Origin: Corynebacterium poyangense
GTDB lineage: Bacteria; Actinomycetota; Actinomycetes; Mycobacteriales; Mycobacteriaceae
DNA length: 64,000 nucleotides
Direction of reading: 5' to 3'
Assembly (NCBI RefSeq): GCF_014522205.1
Contig: NZ_CP046884.1
Span: 1,116,001-1,180,000 of the forward strand
Part shown: piece by piece, positions 23,013 to 32,072 of the stretch
Layout: every line of letters starts with the position of its first letter
How positions within the stretch are numbered: position 1 is the first letter of the stretch
The notes under the pieces: model-generated
What the model was told of the DNA's origin: nothing
What the model saw: only the letters and a program-made list of their open reading frames with translations
Databases searched by the model: none
Translations under genes and position numbers: made by a program

Positions 23013-24602
23013 ATGACAGCGTCGAACGTCTTAAACGCCACCGTCCTCCACAATTGGATGGGCCGGGCCTTATCGGAACTCAACGCCCGGCGAGCTGAAA
23101 TCAACCAGCTCAATGTTTTCCCGGTGCCAGATTCCGATACCGGTTCGAACATGGCACACACTATCGCTGCCGCTCACGCCAATCTCCCAGAGCATCCTGA
23201 GGATATCGCTGGGTCAGCAGCAGCTCTTGCTCAAGGAGCTGTCCGCGGGGCTCGTGGCAATTCTGGATTGGTGTTATCCCAGGTATTACGTGGTCTAGCT
23301 CAAGCCGCTAGCGATGGGGAGATTGACTCACATACCGTGAGCCAGGCATTAAACACCGCATTGGCGCTGGTGAATAAGGCCATTGCAGAACCCGTAGAAG
23401 GAACCGTCATCACCGTTCTTCGAGCAGCAGCTATTGCTGCTCAAGAAGCAACTGATCAGCATAGGTCCTTAGTGCAAACTGTTCGGGCGGCGAGAGACGC
23501 TGCTCGCACTGCCCTAGCAGCAACCCCGAGCCAGCTTGCGGTTCTGCAGGAAGCCGGGGTTGTGGACGCTGGCGGCCGAGGATTGGTTATTTTGCTAGAA
23601 ACTCTTCTTGATGAGTTAAAAGGAACCCCGCTGCCATCCTTTCCTGCATCTGACGTCGAGGAATCGGTAGGAGCACCACCTGAAGCATCGACCGAAATCG
23701 AAGTGATGTTTCAGATCGTTGGTGCAGATGTTGATGAACTAGCCAGTCGTCTTAAACCTCTGGGAAACTCTCTTGTCATCGGAGAATCCCGGATCGATGA
23801 TTCAGCGAAAAATTCCACCTACGACGCCCCAGCGACCGTTCATATTCATAGTGCAGAAGCTGGAAAAGTTATTGAATTGGCGTTTGCCGCCGGAAAAGTA
23901 AGTAACCTCAAGTTAGAAGTGTTGCCCGCGCACCGAGTCACAACCCCTCAGCGTCTCTTATTGGCCATTGCTCAAGCCAATACGGTAGGGGACCTGTACG
24001 CCGCTGCGGGGGCTGAAGTCATTGCCCCCTCCAAGGATGTGGCTAGCGATATTATTGCTACGGTCCGACGCCAAGGTGCAACTGAAGTGATTTTATTGCC
24101 CAACGGTTTACTGAGCCGGCGAGAACTTATCAGCGTGGAAAAAGCCGGCCACGCTTTTTCTCAAAGCATTTCGTTGATCCCCACCCGACACTTGGTTGAA
24201 GGAATCGCTGCCCTGGCTGTCCATGATCCCCAGGCTCCTCTGGGCGTAGCAACCTACAATATGACCGAGGCAGCCAGCTCAATGAAAACAGCCATTATCT
24301 CCAAAGCTGACCAGGCTGCACTCACCAATGCCGGGGCGGTTTCCCGGGGAGACTATCTAGCGAATTGTGGGGACGAGGTCATCGTCGTCGGGGAAGCCCT
24401 CTCGGAGGTCATTGCTCATACAGTTCGCGAATTGGCTTCCCAGACCGGAGGGGAACTACTGACCCTGCTCGCACACCCTTCGGTGCTCCATGCCAATTTC
24501 TTAACTGATCTCCGCTCCCATTTGGGAAGATATAGCGATATTGAAACTGTTCTCTATCCAGCTCATGGACTGAATTGTGTCGCTGAAGTAGGAGTGGAAT
24601 AA
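23013..24602 (+). CDS. DAK2/FakA-like kinase domain protein (YloV family)
   Basis: A 529-residue protein. The N-terminal DhaL (DAK2) domain (about residues 10-205) has the ADP/Mg site NVFPVPDSDTGSNMAHT, GARGNSGLVLSQVLRG and DAGGRGLVILLE. The rest is the FakA-type middle and C-terminal part. In Firmicutes FakA phosphorylates fatty acids bound to FakB (DegV) proteins; the actinobacterial member is uncharacterised as far as I know. It is followed by recG after three bases, the same pairing seen in many Gram-positives. Confidence 0.85.
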   Translation: MTASNVLNATVLHNWMGRALSELNARRAEINQLNVFPVPDSDTGSNMAHTIAAAHANLPEHPEDIAGSAAALAQGAVRGARGNSGLVLSQVLRGLAQAASDGEIDSHTVSQALNTALALVNKAIAEPVEGTVITVLRAAAIAAQEATDQHRSLVQTVRAARDAARTALAATPSQLAVLQEAGVVDAGGRGLVILLETLLDELKGTPLPSFPASDVEESVGAPPEASTEIEVMFQIVGADVDELASRLKPLGNSLVIGESRIDDSAKNSTYDAPATVHIHSAEAGKVIELAFAAGKVSNLKLEVLPAHRVTTPQRLLLAIAQANTVGDLYAAAGAEVIAPSKDVASDIIATVRRQGATEVILLPNGLLSRRELISVEKAGHAFSQSISLIPTRHLVEGIAALAVHDPQAPLGVATYNMTEAASSMKTAIISKADQAALTNAGAVSRGDYLANCGDEVIVVGEALSEVIAHTVRELASQTGGELLTLLAHPSVLHANFLTDLRSHLGRYSDIETVLYPAHGLNCVAEVGVE

Positions 24603-24605
24603 ATA

Positions 24606-26741
24606 ATGTTGGGATGGCAGGATCCGCGAGAACTTATCGAGGTACTCCCGCACAAAGAGGCTCAGGCCATCCAGAAGAACTTAGGTTACCGAACAGTAGC
24701 TGAATTATTAGAACATTATCCCCGACGCTATTCCCGTCATGGTGATATTGGGGACCTAGAACATGCCACCGAAGGAGATACTATTACTTTCCTCGGTACT
24801 GTGACATCCGCTCAGGTGCTGAGGACAGGGCGCAAAACCAGATTGCAATTGCGCGTCGCCCATGAGACCCGCAGCCTCAGCGTGACGTATTTTCAATCAT
24901 CCTATGCCCAACGAGTACTCAGCGAAGGTGCAGTAGTCATGTTCGCGGGTAGGCTCTCCTTTTTTCGACACGCTCCCCAGCTAGTGCAACCTAACTTTTA
25001 TATTCTTCAACCGGGGCCACATTCCTCCGCTCGTGGAGGAGAAGGTACCGGCATTCTTAAGGCGATAGCAGCCTATGGAAGCAGTGCTTCTCATATCAAG
25101 CAACAACTACTTGATCGAGAGTACCTACCGATATATCCAGCTACGGCAAAACTAGCCTCCTGGCGCATTATGGCGGCCATCCATCATGTTTTAGAAAAGA
25201 CCCCACCCATTCCCGAACCGTTGGGCACACCCCCGGCAGGGCTGCCGGAGTTCGACGCCGCGATTCGGGGGGTTCACGAGCCGGGGGAAGAAGGACCAGA
25301 CCGATATATTGAGCGCCTCAAGTACCACGAAGCCTTGGCCTTAGCCCTGGTCATGGCTTTGCGGAGAGCTGATAATCAACGGCGACGTGCCCCCCAATGC
25401 CCGAGGAAAGATGGCGGCCGTCAAGAACAATTAGCGCAGCATTTACCGTTCGAGCTCACCCGTGGGCAACGAGATGTGGTGAGCGAGATTTCGACCGATC
25501 TGGCAACAGATACGCCCATGTCTCGCTTACTTCAAGGAGATGTTGGCTCCGGGAAAACTGTCGTCGCTTTATTAGCAATGCTGCAAGTGGTTGATTCCGG
25601 TCGCCAGTGTGCGCTCTTAGCGCCCACTGAAGTGCTGGCAACACAACATGCGCGATCTCTCCTAAGCTTGCTTAATCAATGCGGGGTAGCAGCAAGTGTT
25701 GTGGTCTTAAGCGGGTCCATGAGCACTGCGGCGAAAAGAGAATCACTCTTGGCGGTGATCTCGGGGCAAGCCGACATAGTGGTTGGTACTCACGCTCTTA
25801 TCCAAGATGGAGTAGAGTTCTTTGATCTCGGACTGGTAGTTGTGGATGAACAGCACCGATTCGGGGTGGAACAACGCGATAGATTACGCAATCAGGGCCG
25901 AGATGACCTTATCCCTCACGTACTCGTCATGACGGCAACACCAATTCCACGCACCATCGCCATGACAGTTTTCGGGGATTTAAGTATTTCCAATCTCAGA
26001 GAACTTCCCCGAGGTCGCCAACTCATCCAAACAACAGTGGTTCCGGTGGAAAGAACCTCGTGGCTAGCGAGAGTCGATGAAAGAATTCGAGAAGAAGTAG
26101 CCGCCGGTCGGCAGGTTTATATTGTGTGTCCGAGAATTGACAATGACGGTGGGGTAGTAGATTACTACCACGCGGTTACTGGCCCCGGGGGTGTTTTTGC
26201 TGACCTGTCTGTGGGGTTACTTCACGGTCGACTCAGTGGTGAAGAAAAAGATCTGGTGATGCGACGTTTTCATCGCGGAGACCTCGATATTTTGATCGCC
26301 ACTACGGTGATCGAAGTAGGAGTAGATGTTCCCAATGCCACCATGATGGTGATTAGGGAGGCGGAAAATTTCGGGATCAGCCAACTTCACCAGTTGCGAG
26401 GCCGGGTTGGGCGAGGCAGCCACGAGTCTTTGTGTCTGCTGCTCACCGAAGCAGAGGTAGGAAGCCCAGCTCATCAACGTCTCCTTGCCGTGCAATCCAC
26501 CACAGATGGGTTTTTGCTAGCTGAAGAGGATCTTCGGTTTCGAGAGGAAGGCGATGTGCTAGGTACTCGCCAGTCCGGACATACCCGAAGTTTGAAGCTG
26601 TTGAGTTTGTTGAGCGATGTCCAGATCATCCAACGAACCCACAAGGATGCCGCCCGATTGGTGAAAGATGATAAATCGACGGCGCTGAGATTGGCGGCAC
26701 AGGATTATCATCCCGATTATGGTTACTTAGATAAAAGTTAG
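24606..26741 (+). CDS. recG: ATP-dependent DNA helicase RecG
   Basis: A 711-residue helicase that remodels stalled forks and Holliday junctions. The N-terminal OB-fold wedge domain is followed by the helicase domains with Walker A LLQGDVGSGKTVVALL, the DEQH box VVDEQHRFGVEQRDRL, motif III MTATPIPRTIAM and motif VI QLRGRVGRG. The end EEDLRFREEGDVLGTRQSG is typical of RecG. ATG 24606 lies three bases after the preceding gene. Confidence 0.96.
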   Translation: MLGWQDPRELIEVLPHKEAQAIQKNLGYRTVAELLEHYPRRYSRHGDIGDLEHATEGDTITFLGTVTSAQVLRTGRKTRLQLRVAHETRSLSVTYFQSSYAQRVLSEGAVVMFAGRLSFFRHAPQLVQPNFYILQPGPHSSARGGEGTGILKAIAAYGSSASHIKQQLLDREYLPIYPATAKLASWRIMAAIHHVLEKTPPIPEPLGTPPAGLPEFDAAIRGVHEPGEEGPDRYIERLKYHEALALALVMALRRADNQRRRAPQCPRKDGGRQEQLAQHLPFELTRGQRDVVSEISTDLATDTPMSRLLQGDVGSGKTVVALLAMLQVVDSGRQCALLAPTEVLATQHARSLLSLLNQCGVAASVVVLSGSMSTAAKRESLLAVISGQADIVVGTHALIQDGVEFFDLGLVVVDEQHRFGVEQRDRLRNQGRDDLIPHVLVMTATPIPRTIAMTVFGDLSISNLRELPRGRQLIQTTVVPVERTSWLARVDERIREEVAAGRQVYIVCPRIDNDGGVVDYYHAVTGPGGVFADLSVGLLHGRLSGEEKDLVMRRFHRGDLDILIATTVIEVGVDVPNATMMVIREAENFGISQLHQLRGRVGRGSHESLCLLLTEAEVGSPAHQRLLAVQSTTDGFLLAEEDLRFREEGDVLGTRQSGHTRSLKLLSLLSDVQIIQRTHKDAARLVKDDKSTALRLAAQDYHPDYGYLDKS

Positions 26742-26760
26742 GTGGGTTAGTCTTTATAGT

Positions 26761-26991
26761 ATGAACATCTGTGCTCCCTTTGCCGGCATTGTGCGATATT
26801 CTGTGAGCTCCGGCCAGCACGTGAAAGCTGGCGAGACTCTTGCAGTTATTGAAGCGGTGAAATTAGAGGCCCCGGTTTATTCTCCTGCACCGGGAACAAT
26901 AACCAACATTTGCCAGGATCAGTTTGGTGATGTTGCTGGGGGAGATGTGTTGTTGGAGTTGGAGGAGAATACATGGCACAGCCACGAATAA
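26761..26991 (+). CDS. Small biotinyl/lipoyl carrier-like protein
   Basis: A 76-residue protein that is a single biotin/lipoyl attachment fold. The acceptor lysine would be K34 in the hairpin turn VIEAVKLEAPV, where biotin carriers normally have EAMKM or EAMKLE; here Val replaces Met. PFAGIV and SPAPGTI are the mirrored strand motifs. No carboxylase subunit is nearby. Its end overlaps rsmD by 19 bases, so the two are co-transcribed. It could carry biotin for an acyl-CoA or pyruvate-type carboxylase elsewhere, or have lost modification. Confidence 0.72.
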   Translation: MNICAPFAGIVRYSVSSGQHVKAGETLAVIEAVKLEAPVYSPAPGTITNICQDQFGDVAGGDVLLELEENTWHSHE

Positions 26992-27554
26992 TTGCCGGAA
27001 TTGCGCGGGGACGAAAACTCAAAGTACCGCCAGAAGGAACCCGGCCGACCTCCGACCGAGCGAAAGAAGGTCTTTTTTCTTCGCTCCAAGTGCGGTTTGG
27101 GTTCGACGGAAAAACCGTGTTGGATTTATTCGCGGGTACCGGAGCTTTGGGGCTTGAAGCGCTAAGCCGGGGAGCAGAAGAAGTAGTGTTGGTTGAAAAC
27201 CAGCGCAAAGCTCTGGACACTATCCGATCAAATATCGCCAAAGTTAATCTTCCTGGAGCTGAGGTGGTGGAAGCTAAAGCCTCCACCTATATGGCTAGTG
27301 CTCCGCGGGCTTATTTCGACATGGTGCTTGCTGATCCCCCCTATGATCTTTCCACCGAAGCTGTCGAAGAGATTCTTGAGGCTATTAAGCCACTGTTGAA
27401 AGATTCTGCGGTGGTGGTTATTGAACGTCACATTGATTCTCCGCAACCGCAGTGGCCAGCCGGCTATGAACCAACCACACAAAAATTAAAGAAACGCACC
27501 TATGGTATCGCCAGAATGGATATGGCGGTATTTTCTCGAGATGAGGAAGGGTAG
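26973..27554 (+). CDS. rsmD: 16S rRNA (guanine966-N2)-methyltransferase
   Basis: A 193-residue Rossmann methyltransferase. MAQPRIIAGIARGRKLKVP and TRPTSDRAKEGLF form the N-terminal signature, VLDLFAGTGALGLEALSRG binds SAM and the catalytic N-methylase motif is LADPPYDL. It methylates G966 in the 30S head. It overlaps the carrier gene upstream and ends four bases before coaD, the usual rsmD-coaD pairing. Confidence 0.95.
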   Translation: MAQPRIIAGIARGRKLKVPPEGTRPTSDRAKEGLFSSLQVRFGFDGKTVLDLFAGTGALGLEALSRGAEEVVLVENQRKALDTIRSNIAKVNLPGAEVVEAKASTYMASAPRAYFDMVLADPPYDLSTEAVEEILEAIKPLLKDSAVVVIERHIDSPQPQWPAGYEPTTQKLKKRTYGIARMDMAVFSRDEEG

Positions 27555-27558
27555 GGGA

Positions 27559-28038
27559 ATGAAGGTTGTGTGCCCGGGAAGCTTTGATCCCATTACCAAT
27601 GGACATCTAGATATTATTCAGCGCTGCTCGGAGCAATTTGATGAAGTGGTGGTGTTGGTCACCGCCAACCCTAACAAAAGCTCTGGATTATTTAGCGTGG
27701 CAGAGCGCGTCGAACTTATTGAAAAGACGGTTCAAGAGTTAGACAACGTGACGGTGGAGTGGTGGTCACAGCTCCTGGTGGATTACACCACAGCACATCA
27801 GGTAGATGCCATTGTCAAAGGTCTCAGGAGTTCCCTTGATTATGAATATGAACTCCCCATGGCTCAGATGAACCGACGACTTTCAGGAATCGATACGCTG
27901 TTTTTCATGACTTCTCCGCAATGGGGATATATTTCCTCCACGCTGCTTAAAGAGGTCGCACGTTTCGGCGGAGATATTCACCACATGGTGCCTTCAGCAG
28001 TGTCTGAAGCCTTGAGTAAGAAATATCGGTCGTCCTAG
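27559..28038 (+). CDS. coaD: Phosphopantetheine adenylyltransferase
   Basis: A 159-residue nucleotidyltransferase catalysing the fourth step of CoA synthesis. CPGSFDPITNGHLDII holds the T/H-x-G-H active site, KGLRSSLDYEYELPMAQMN binds pantetheine and SSTLLKEVARFGGDI is the ISSTxxR-type end. ATG 27559 gives the normal length of about 160; upstream in-frame codons overlap rsmD and are unneeded. A hairpin directly follows. Confidence 0.96.
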   Translation: MKVVCPGSFDPITNGHLDIIQRCSEQFDEVVVLVTANPNKSSGLFSVAERVELIEKTVQELDNVTVEWWSQLLVDYTTAHQVDAIVKGLRSSLDYEYELPMAQMNRRLSGIDTLFFMTSPQWGYISSTLLKEVARFGGDIHHMVPSAVSEALSKKYRSS

Positions 28039-28040
28039 TA

Positions 28041-28083
28041 CTACCTTCACCCCGGAACATGCTGGGGTGAAATCGCAAGGTAG
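28041..28083. terminator. Hairpin between convergent coaD and the ABC operon
   Basis: TTCACCCC/GGGGTGAA is an 8-bp stem, enclosed by CTACCTT/AAGGTAG. It lies between convergent genes and can serve both, though T-runs are poor on either strand. Confidence 0.6.
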
Positions 28084-28101
28084 CTGAAATCGGAGCTCGC
28101 C

Positions 28102-28866
28102 TTACAACAGACTCGACAAGAACGCGCGGGTGCGTTCGTGTTGGGGATTGTCAATCACGTCCCGAGGTGCTCCGGACTCGACAATTACGCCACCGTCCAT
28201 AAAAGCCACTGTGTCGGCTACTTCGCGGGCAAAACCGATCTCGTGGGTGACGACGAGCATGGTCATCCCCTGGGCAGCGAGTTCACGCATCACACGGAGA
28301 ACTTCGCCGACCAGTTCTGGATCGAGCGCGGATGTCGGCTCATCAAATAGCATGAGCTTGGGCTCCATCGCTACGGCCCGGGCGATAGCCACCCGCTGTT
28401 GTTGACCGCCTGAAAGTTGAGCTGGGTATGCATCAGCCTTATGGGCGAGACCGACTTGGTCAAGGAGGCGTCGAGCTTGTTCCTCAGCTGCTTTCGGGTT
28501 GACCCCTTTAACATGCACCGGTGCTTCCATAACATTTTCCAACGCAGTGCGGTGTGGAAATAAATTAAAAGATTGGAACACCATTCCAATATCAGATCGC
28601 TGACGGGCAGCTTCCTTTTCCGAGATTTCATATAAAACGCCATCTCGTTCCTTATAGCCAATCAGTTCACCGTCGACGTACAAACGGCCCGCAGTAATCT
28701 TCTCCAAGTGATTAACACATCGCAAAAGAGTGGATTTACCCGACCCGGACGGGCCAATTAAGCACGTCACGCTACCTGGCGGAACCTCCAGATTGATTCC
28801 CTTGAGAACTTCTAGTTGTCCAAAGGATTTACACACTTGCTGGCAATCAATCATCAGTGTTGACAT
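28102..28866 (-). CDS. Polar amino-acid ABC transporter, ATP-binding protein
   Basis: A 254-residue ABC ATPase. Walker A is [20 protein letters not shown], the Q-loop is [13 protein letters not shown], the signature is [14 protein letters not shown], and Walker B is [15 protein letters not shown]. It belongs to the GlnQ/ArtP/HisP-type polar amino-acid group. It is the last gene of a three-gene operon with the permease (five bases upstream) and a lipoprotein. Confidence 0.93.
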   Translation of the reverse strand: MSTLMIDCQQVCKSFGQLEVLKGINLEVPPGSVTCLIGPSGSGKSTLLRCVNHLEKITAGRLYVDGELIGYKERDGVLYEISEKEAARQRSDIGMVFQSFNLFPHRTALENVMEAPVHVKGVNPKAAEEQARRLLDQVGLAHKADAYPAQLSGGQQQRVAIARAVAMEPKLMLFDEPTSALDPELVGEVLRVMRELAAQGMTMLVVTHEIGFAREVADTVAFMDGGVIVESGAPRDVIDNPQHERTRAFLSSLL

Positions 28867-28871
28867 TTTCG

Positions 28872-29801
28872 CTATTTCCTTGGCGTTGGGGAATCAGAGA
28901 CAACGGTAATATTGTGGGGAACATTTCCTTCGGCATCAGCTAGAGCAGCCAATTGCCGTCCAGTTAATGCTCGGCTAGAGCCACGGTCATAATATTTCTC
29001 TAAATAATGCTGTCCCACCATCAAAATAGACGTGATAATTAAATACCAGGTGGCGGCTACTAAAAGCATGGGGACTGGCTCAAAAAGCGCATTAGCGATA
29101 TCGATGCTCCGGCCATACAGCTCTAGCGAATAAGGAACAGCCACGACTAATGACGTCGTTTTTAGCATAGAAATCAATTCATTTCCGGTGGGCGGAATAA
29201 TAATGCGCATGGCCTGCGGCAAAATAGTTCGACGCATGGTAAGCCACCAACTCATCCCTAAAGCTTTTGATGCCTCGGTTTGTCCTTCTGGGATAGCTTG
29301 AACACCGGAGCGGACAATTTCAGCCATATAGGCGGCTTCATTAAGCCCCAAGCCAATAACAGCTAACAGAAACATATTGGACAAAAGCTCTTGTAAGTCA
29401 AGAGTGGTGAACCCTAAATTCAGACTTTGGTAAATTGAGCCCAACAGCCCCCAGAACACTAGTTGAACGTAGATGGGGGTACCTCGAAAAACCCAGAGAA
29501 ACACCCACGACACAGAGGTAAGAACCGGGTTGGGGGACATCCTCATCACCGCTAGGAGCACGCCGAGGACCACACCGATGAGCATCGCTAACAGAGTAAG
29601 AGCGAGGGTATGCATGGCGGCGTTGGCGATGCGGGTATCGAAAAGATACGCGCGGTACGTAGCCCACCCATAGGCTTCATTATTGATCGCCGAAATAATA
29701 AACCAGCCAAGGAGGAAAAGAATGACCGCAGCGGCGATCCATCGCCCTGGGTGTTTAAGAGATTTCGCTTGAATAGGTGCAGGTTGTGGGTTCTGTGACA
29801 T
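28872..29801 (-). CDS. Polar amino-acid ABC transporter, permease
   Basis: A 309-residue inner-membrane protein of the HisMQ/GlnP type. After a hydrophilic N-terminus and one membrane helix come the core helices and the EAA loop [28 protein letters not shown], which docks the ATPase. As the only permease in the operon it probably forms a homodimer. The substrate is an amino acid that I cannot name. Confidence 0.92.
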   Translation of the reverse strand: MSQNPQPAPIQAKSLKHPGRWIAAAVILFLLGWFIISAINNEAYGWATYRAYLFDTRIANAAMHTLALTLLAMLIGVVLGVLLAVMRMSPNPVLTSVSWVFLWVFRGTPIYVQLVFWGLLGSIYQSLNLGFTTLDLQELLSNMFLLAVIGLGLNEAAYMAEIVRSGVQAIPEGQTEASKALGMSWWLTMRRTILPQAMRIIIPPTGNELISMLKTTSLVVAVPYSLELYGRSIDIANALFEPVPMLLVAATWYLIITSILMVGQHYLEKYYDRGSSRALTGRQLAALADAEGNVPHNITVVSDSPTPRK

Positions 29802-29810
29802 CGTTTTAAC

Positions 29811-30719
29811 CTATTTCTTTTGGCTCACTGGTTTTTCATTAATGAGGGCGTGTTGAAGATAACCATCCTCGATATTCCATTGCTTCATTAACCGCTGATA
29901 ATCTCCGGTGTCAATAAGATGCTGCATAGCTGCGGCCAAAGCCGGGCCTAGCGGTGAGCCTTTAGGAACAGCGAAACCGTAGGGGGCGGCTTGAAACATA
30001 TCCCCAGTAGTTTCAATTTTTCCGCCTGCTCTTTCAATAGCCCAGGAGGTAACGGGTGAATCAGCCGATAATGCGTCGGCACGACCTAATGCTAATGCCG
30101 TGGCAGCATTATCGGAGGAATCATAAGCTAGAACTTCAATCGGTGCTTTGCCTTCGGCCAGGCACTTCTCTGCCTTAGGGCGGACATCATCGGTATCTGA
30201 CACCGTTGTGCGCTGTACCGCAATAGTTAAGCCACAAGGATTGTTGGGATCAACGTGATCGCCTGTTTGTTGCGCCCACTGAACCCCGGCATAGAGGGAA
30301 TTAACAAAGTCGTAACTGGCTCGTCTTTCCTCGGTATCAGTAAAACCGCTGCCACCAAAATCCAGAGTTCCGGCACTTACTGCCGGGAGGATCTTGGAAA
30401 AATCCTGCTCTACGGGGTGTAATTCCAGACCGAGCACGGAAGCGAGGGCATTCCCGAGATCAATTTCCAGGCCAATGATGTTTCCTTCTGAATCCTTAAA
30501 TTCAAAAGGAGCAAAGGGAGGATTAGTTCCCATAGTGAGATAGCCCTTGGCGGCGATGTCCGGAGGCACTAAAGCTGCGATTTCGCTAACAGCGGCTGGT
30601 TTAATTTCCGTCCACCCCTCGGGGTTGCCGGTTTCATGATTTGTGACGCAACCACTCAAGAGCGTAGCGGACAATAAAATCCCTAGCACTGGGCGTGATA
30701 AGGGATGGATGACTCTCAT
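29811..30719 (-). CDS. Polar amino-acid ABC transporter, substrate-binding lipoprotein
   Basis: A 302-residue family-3 solute-binding protein. A signal peptide ends in the lipobox LLSGC (acylated Cys at residue 23), so it is tethered outside the membrane. The binding domain starts around GYLTMGTNPPFAPFEFKDSEG and contains IVGLEIDLGNAL-type and FGGSGFTDTEERRASYDF segments. It is the first gene of the operon. TAAACT ends seven bases before ATG 30719 and no Shine-Dalgarno is present, so it is probably leaderless. Confidence 0.92.
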   Translation of the reverse strand: MRVIHPLSRPVLGILLSATLLSGCVTNHETGNPEGWTEIKPAAVSEIAALVPPDIAAKGYLTMGTNPPFAPFEFKDSEGNIIGLEIDLGNALASVLGLELHPVEQDFSKILPAVSAGTLDFGGSGFTDTEERRASYDFVNSLYAGVQWAQQTGDHVDPNNPCGLTIAVQRTTVSDTDDVRPKAEKCLAEGKAPIEVLAYDSSDNAATALALGRADALSADSPVTSWAIERAGGKIETTGDMFQAAPYGFAVPKGSPLGPALAAAMQHLIDTGDYQRLMKQWNIEDGYLQHALINEKPVSQKK

Positions 30720-30732
30720 GATGAAGAGTTTA
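30720..30732 (-). promoter_or_regulatory. Leaderless promoter of the amino-acid ABC operon
   Basis: On the minus strand TAAACT plus seven bases leads directly to the ATG of the binding-protein gene. Confidence 0.5.
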
Positions 30733-30763
30733 ATAGGATACTTTAGAAAAACTTAGCCAAGGG

Positions 30764-31720
30764 TCACGATGGTGATGACTGCGGTGCCGTGTCGCTGACG
30801 GTGCGACTTCCTCGATGACGACGTTGATTGATGTTTTCGGCGTATATGACAGCGGCCACAATCAGGGCCCCGCACAGAACAGCCAGGAGCGGAAGGAGAA
30901 CCGGGGTGTGCGGGAAAAGCAAAGCCCCGTCGCTATTTTGCCAAGGCCACAACGCTCGTAGTGAACCCAACATAAGCCCAGCCATGGCCGCCAAGGTCAA
31001 TGTTCGATGATGAGTCATGACGTAACCGAGAAAGCGAATAAAGACGACAATGCCGCACAGCGCACCTCCAGCAAACACCGCCATAACTAGTAGATTTTTC
31101 TCCGCTACCGCGCCAATAACGGGTGCATAGAGTCCTAAGGCCAACAAAAGAAGGGATCCGGAAACTCCAGGCAGCACTAAAGCACACACCGCTATCGCTG
31201 CGGCGAAGAAAATGACGATGAGCGAAGGGTTGTCCTGTGGGGTCGCAGTAAATGAGGTACCGATGAAAGCAAGCGCAGCGCAGCCAAGAAAAGTAGCGAT
31301 GATCTTGCGTTTAAGGGATCGAGCTCGACGTCGATTCATCATTCCCAGGGGGACAAAAAGAGATACCGAAACCATCCCGAAGAATAGGCCGCGGGCAACT
31401 GTTGGATGGTTGCTGACAAATGCATGAAGTACGGAGGAGAAGAAGAAAACAGCGCAGAGCATGCCAATACCGACGCCGATTAATAAACTCCAATCCACTT
31501 TACGGAGGGATTCTGGAAGGCGAGAACGATTCTTAACAAACGCTTGAGCTACATCCAGTAAATGATTGCCGGTGGCTAAGGCACGCTCATAAATCCCTAC
31601 CACGAGGGCAACCGTGCCCCCGGAAATTCCGGGAACAAGTTCTGTCATTCCAATAAGTGCTCCGCGCACGATATTAGCGATGAAACTTAGCGGAGTAGCT
31701 TTGGTTTGTTGTTCAGTCAT
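30764..31720 (-). CDS. DUF368 membrane protein (PopT-type polyprenyl-phosphate transporter)
   Basis: A 318-residue polytopic membrane protein with about eight or more helices. The family signatures IGMTELVPGISGGTVALVVG near the N-terminus and LVLPGVSGSLLLLALGLY in the middle are inverted-repeat-like re-entrant segments. DUF368 proteins have been reported to recycle undecaprenyl phosphate across the membrane, so a role in cell-envelope lipid-carrier return is likely. I chose ATG 31720; a TTG at 31735 is also in frame. It is preceded by a tRNA gene and terminator on the same strand. Confidence 0.82.
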   Translation of the reverse strand: MTEQQTKATPLSFIANIVRGALIGMTELVPGISGGTVALVVGIYERALATGNHLLDVAQAFVKNRSRLPESLRKVDWSLLIGVGIGMLCAVFFFSSVLHAFVSNHPTVARGLFFGMVSVSLFVPLGMMNRRRARSLKRKIIATFLGCAALAFIGTSFTATPQDNPSLIVIFFAAAIAVCALVLPGVSGSLLLLALGLYAPVIGAVAEKNLLVMAVFAGGALCGIVVFIRFLGYVMTHHRTLTLAAMAGLMLGSLRALWPWQNSDGALLFPHTPVLLPLLAVLCGALIVAAVIYAENINQRRHRGSRTVSDTAPQSSPS

Positions 31721-31821
31721 CTCACTCTTTATCAAGGTATGCGGGTGGGAGCCGAACGCACTCGGGTGTTGCGCCTCGGGTGTAGGAAAGAAAAGATCAG
31801 AGTCGCAGTTGACGTTATCTG

Positions 31822-31857
31822 AGAAAAACCGCCGGGGGTGGATGCCCCGCCGGCGGT
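31822..31857 (-). terminator. Intrinsic terminator of the upstream tRNA
   Basis: On the minus strand ACCGCCGG and CCGGCGGT form an 8-bp stem followed by TTTTTCTC. It lies 22 bases beyond the tRNA 3' end. Confidence 0.9.
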
Positions 31858-31879
31858 CTTAACGTATGAGTACTGATCG

Positions 31880-31953
31880 TGCCCCAGGTGAGACTCGAAC
31901 TCACACTGGACGGGTTTTGAATCCGTTGCCTCTGCCAATTGGGCTACTGGGGC
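31880..31953 (-). tRNA. tRNA with anticodon CAA (Leu), short variable arm
   Basis: A 74-base cloverleaf on the minus strand. The acceptor GCCCCAG/CTGGGGC is perfect, the T-arm is GTGAG-TTCGAGT-CTCAC and the discriminator is A. The anticodon stem ACGGA/CCCGT has an A-C mismatch next to loop TTCAAAA, giving anticodon CAA, which reads UUG (Leu). The variable region is only five bases (CCAGT), whereas tRNA-Leu normally has a long class II arm. CCA is not encoded. The tRNA call is firm; the amino acid rests on the anticodon alone. Confidence 0.85.
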
Positions 31954-32058
31954 AGTGATGTTTAGCGAACAAGGAGGTGTTCCTTTAACGCACTCGCAAC
32001 ATCATAGCGCATCACGGAAAATTTTCCACATCGCCCCCGCGACCGGGTATTCCTCACC

Positions 32059-32072
32059 TAAACTCGATAGGC
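32059..32072 (+). promoter_or_regulatory. Leaderless promoter of polA
   Basis: TAAACT at 32059-32064 is followed by eight bases and the GTG start; no Shine-Dalgarno is seen. Confidence 0.5.

Noticed and set aside
27502..27558. A longer coaD starting at 27502
   Set aside because: It would overlap rsmD. CoaD begins at MKVVCPGSFDP and has its normal length from 27559.
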